This document shows positions 5,797 through 7,049 of a DNA stretch of 7,049 bases, piece after piece. The stretch covers positions 1-7,049 of the forward strand of contig JBBIWA010000127.1 in NCBI GenBank assembly GCA_037439425.1, given 5' to 3'. This DNA is from JBBIWA01 sp037439425 (GTDB lineage Bacteria; Acidobacteriota; Blastocatellia; RBC074). The notes below the pieces were generated by a model. That model had not been told where the DNA came from. It did not search any database and worked only from the letters and a program-made list of their open reading frames with translations. Within the stretch, counting starts at the first letter, position 1. Each line of letters begins with the position of its first letter. Made by a program: the position numbers and the translations under genes.

Positions 5797-7049
5797 ATGC
5801 AAGCTAAAGTAGAAGGCTTTCGGCTTTCACCTCAACAAAGACTGGTCTGGTTGTCGCAGCAGGATGGCCAGCCTTATCTGGCCCAATGCGTCCTTCTGCT
5901 CTCGGGAAATCTTCAGCCCAGCGGCTTAAAAGAAGCTGCGCAAAAAGTCGTCGCTCGCCATCAGATCCTCCGGACCACTTTTCATCGCCTGCCCGGCATG
6001 AAGCTCCCGGTCCAGGTGGTTGAAGATCAAACCATACCCTTGTGGCGCGAGGTGGATTTGAGAGGGTTTGATCAGCAAACCCAACAGGCCGGAATCGCAG
6101 AACTGATCAGGGAAGAGAGGCGCACTGCTTTCGACTTCGGGAAAGGGGCGCTTCTGCGTTTAACTCTGCTCACCCTCTCAGCAGAGAAGCATCTCTTGCT
6201 CCTCACTCTACCTTCGCTGTGCGCTGACGGCTGGACGCTCAAAAACCTGGTGCAGGAAATCAGTCAGGCTTATGCCCACCCCTCTCAGGATAGCGATTGG
6301 TCCGATGGAGCGGTGCAGTATGTTCACTTCTCCGAATGGCAAAATGCCTTGCTTGAGGGCGAAGATGCAGAGGCTGGGAGAGCGTATTGGCGCAACCAAA
6401 CTGTGGCGGCTGCGCCTGCTCTGAAACTTCCCTTTGAACGTCTCACTTCAGAGGAATCAGGATTTGGGCTGGAGTCACTCCAACCTCAGGCGATCAATCC
6501 CGAAGTGGCGGCGAAGATTGAAGCCGTAGCGCAGCAAGCTCAGACCACGACGGCTATCTTCTTGCTGGCCTGCTGGCAAACACTGCTGTGGCGTCTCACC
6601 GGTCAAGCCGAGGTCCTCGTTGGTAGCGTCTACGATGGGCGCGAGCACGAGCTGTTGCACACAGCAATGGGGCTGTTTGCCAAATGGCTGCCGGTCAAAG
6701 CCCAGTTTGAGGAAAACGTTTCATTCAGCGCGATTCTGGCGCAGGTGGATGAGCTCTGGCGCGAAAGCTGCGGATGGCAGGAATACTTTGCCTGGGAGGA
6801 AGATGTAGGTCTGGCTGAAGACAGTGCAACAGCGCCTATCGGGTTCGAGTTTACCGAATGGCCAGCTAACTACCAGGCGGATGGGCTCTCCTGCTCCATC
6901 CTAGAATATTTCAGTGTAATTCAGCGCTTCAAGCTCCAGCTCTCTTGTGCGCGCGTGGGAGCGCATCTTACCGCCACCTGGCATTATGATCCGGCCTGCT
7001 ACGAAGGCGAAGATGTGAGCCGTCTGGCCGGCTACTTCCTGACCCTCGT
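5797..7049 (+). CDS. Nonribosomal peptide synthetase, N-terminal part with a divergent condensation domain; 3' partial
   Basis: The reading frame is open from ATG 5797 to the right edge (417 complete codons, then two bases), so this is the 5' part of a longer gene. An in-frame TAG at 5794-5796 fixes ATG 5797 as the earliest possible start, and GGAG at 5784-5787 supports it. The translation is an NRPS condensation-superfamily domain: FRLSPQQRLVWLSQQ (8-22), KVVARHQILRTTF (about 49-61), VQYVHFSEWQNALL (173-186), VGSVYDGRE (275-283) and MGLFAKWLPVKA (291-302). At the active-site motif, where HHxxxDG is expected, it reads PSLCADGW (139-146). Both histidines are replaced while Asp144-Gly145 remain, and the usual NTLPLR is KWLPVK. 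It is therefore probably not a standard peptide-bond-forming domain; it is also not a typical cyclization domain, which has DxxxxD. Starting a protein, it could be an inactive or structural domain, or one with a starter-loading or other specialised role. An A and a T domain probably follow beyond the window (inference). Confidence 0.92.
   Translation, partial: MQAKVEGFRLSPQQRLVWLSQQDGQPYLAQCVLLLSGNLQPSGLKEAAQKVVARHQILRTTFHRLPGMKLPVQVVEDQTIPLWREVDLRGFDQQTQQAGIAELIREERRTAFDFGKGALLRLTLLTLSAEKHLLLLTLPSLCADGWTLKNLVQEISQAYAHPSQDSDWSDGAVQYVHFSEWQNALLEGEDAEAGRAYWRNQTVAAAPALKLPFERLTSEESGFGLESLQPQAINPEVAAKIEAVAQQAQTTTAIFLLACWQTLLWRLTGQAEVLVGSVYDGREHELLHTAMGLFAKWLPVKAQFEENVSFSAILAQVDELWRESCGWQEYFAWEEDVGLAEDSATAPIGFEFTEWPANYQADGLSCSILEYFSVIQRFKLQLSCARVGAHLTATWHYDPACYEGEDVSRLAGYFLTL

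Noticed and set aside
6205..6234. Heterocyclization (Cy) domain in place of the C domain in the last gene
   Set aside because: Cy domains have DxxxxD in this position; here the first Asp is absent (PSLCADG), so only a divergent C domain is supported.
1..7049. CRISPR array, tRNA, rRNA, insertion sequence or attachment site
   Set aside because: No regularly spaced repeats, cloverleaf-like segments, transposase motifs or flanking direct repeats were seen on either strand.

Overview
The window lies inside a nonribosomal peptide synthetase (NRPS) biosynthetic cluster. All genes are on the + strand and closely packed, and both ends of the window cut through an NRPS gene. Coding GC is moderate and codon use is mixed. 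That fits a large-genome natural-product bacterium with mid-50s to 60% GC (for example Acidobacteriota, Tectomicrobia, Chloroflexota, Cyanobacteria-like or myxobacterial lineages). The sequence alone does not fix the phylum, and there is no rRNA, tRNA or housekeeping marker to help.

Layout. (1) 1-2045: the 3' end of an NRPS, carrying the tail of an adenylation (A) domain, a peptidyl carrier (T) domain and a complete epimerization (E) domain. (2) 2042-4477: starts in a 4-base overlap with the first gene and encodes an unusual two-domain protein, a condensation (C) domain with an intact HHxxxDG motif fused directly to a TauD/SyrP-type Fe(II)/2-oxoglutarate hydroxylase. It has no A or T domain. 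(3) 4478-4635: a short spacer with one weak hairpin. (4) 4636-5631: a FabH-like ketoacyl synthase III with an intact Cys-His-Asn triad. (5) 5632-5796: a spacer containing an 80-base block of about 76% GC that is dense in inverted repeats. (6) 5797 to the right edge: the 5' end of another NRPS gene, open to the end of the window. Its N-terminal condensation-like domain has lost both histidines of the HHxxxDG motif (Pro-Ser-Leu-Cys-Ala-Asp-Gly).

How the genes may work together (inference). The first protein makes a carrier-bound residue and epimerizes it to the D form. The C domain of the second protein looks suited to take a D-configured donor, and its fused hydroxylase probably hydroxylates an amino acid or peptide bound to a carrier on another protein. 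The KAS III may supply or modify an acyl group. The degenerate C domain that opens the last gene may have a non-condensing or initiating role. No thioesterase, reductase or other release domain, transporter or regulator lies in the window, so the product cannot be predicted.

The points most worth a second look are the carrier-less C-TauD fusion, the HH-less C domain, the KAS III placed between the NRPS genes, and the palindromic GC-rich spacer just upstream of the last NRPS gene.
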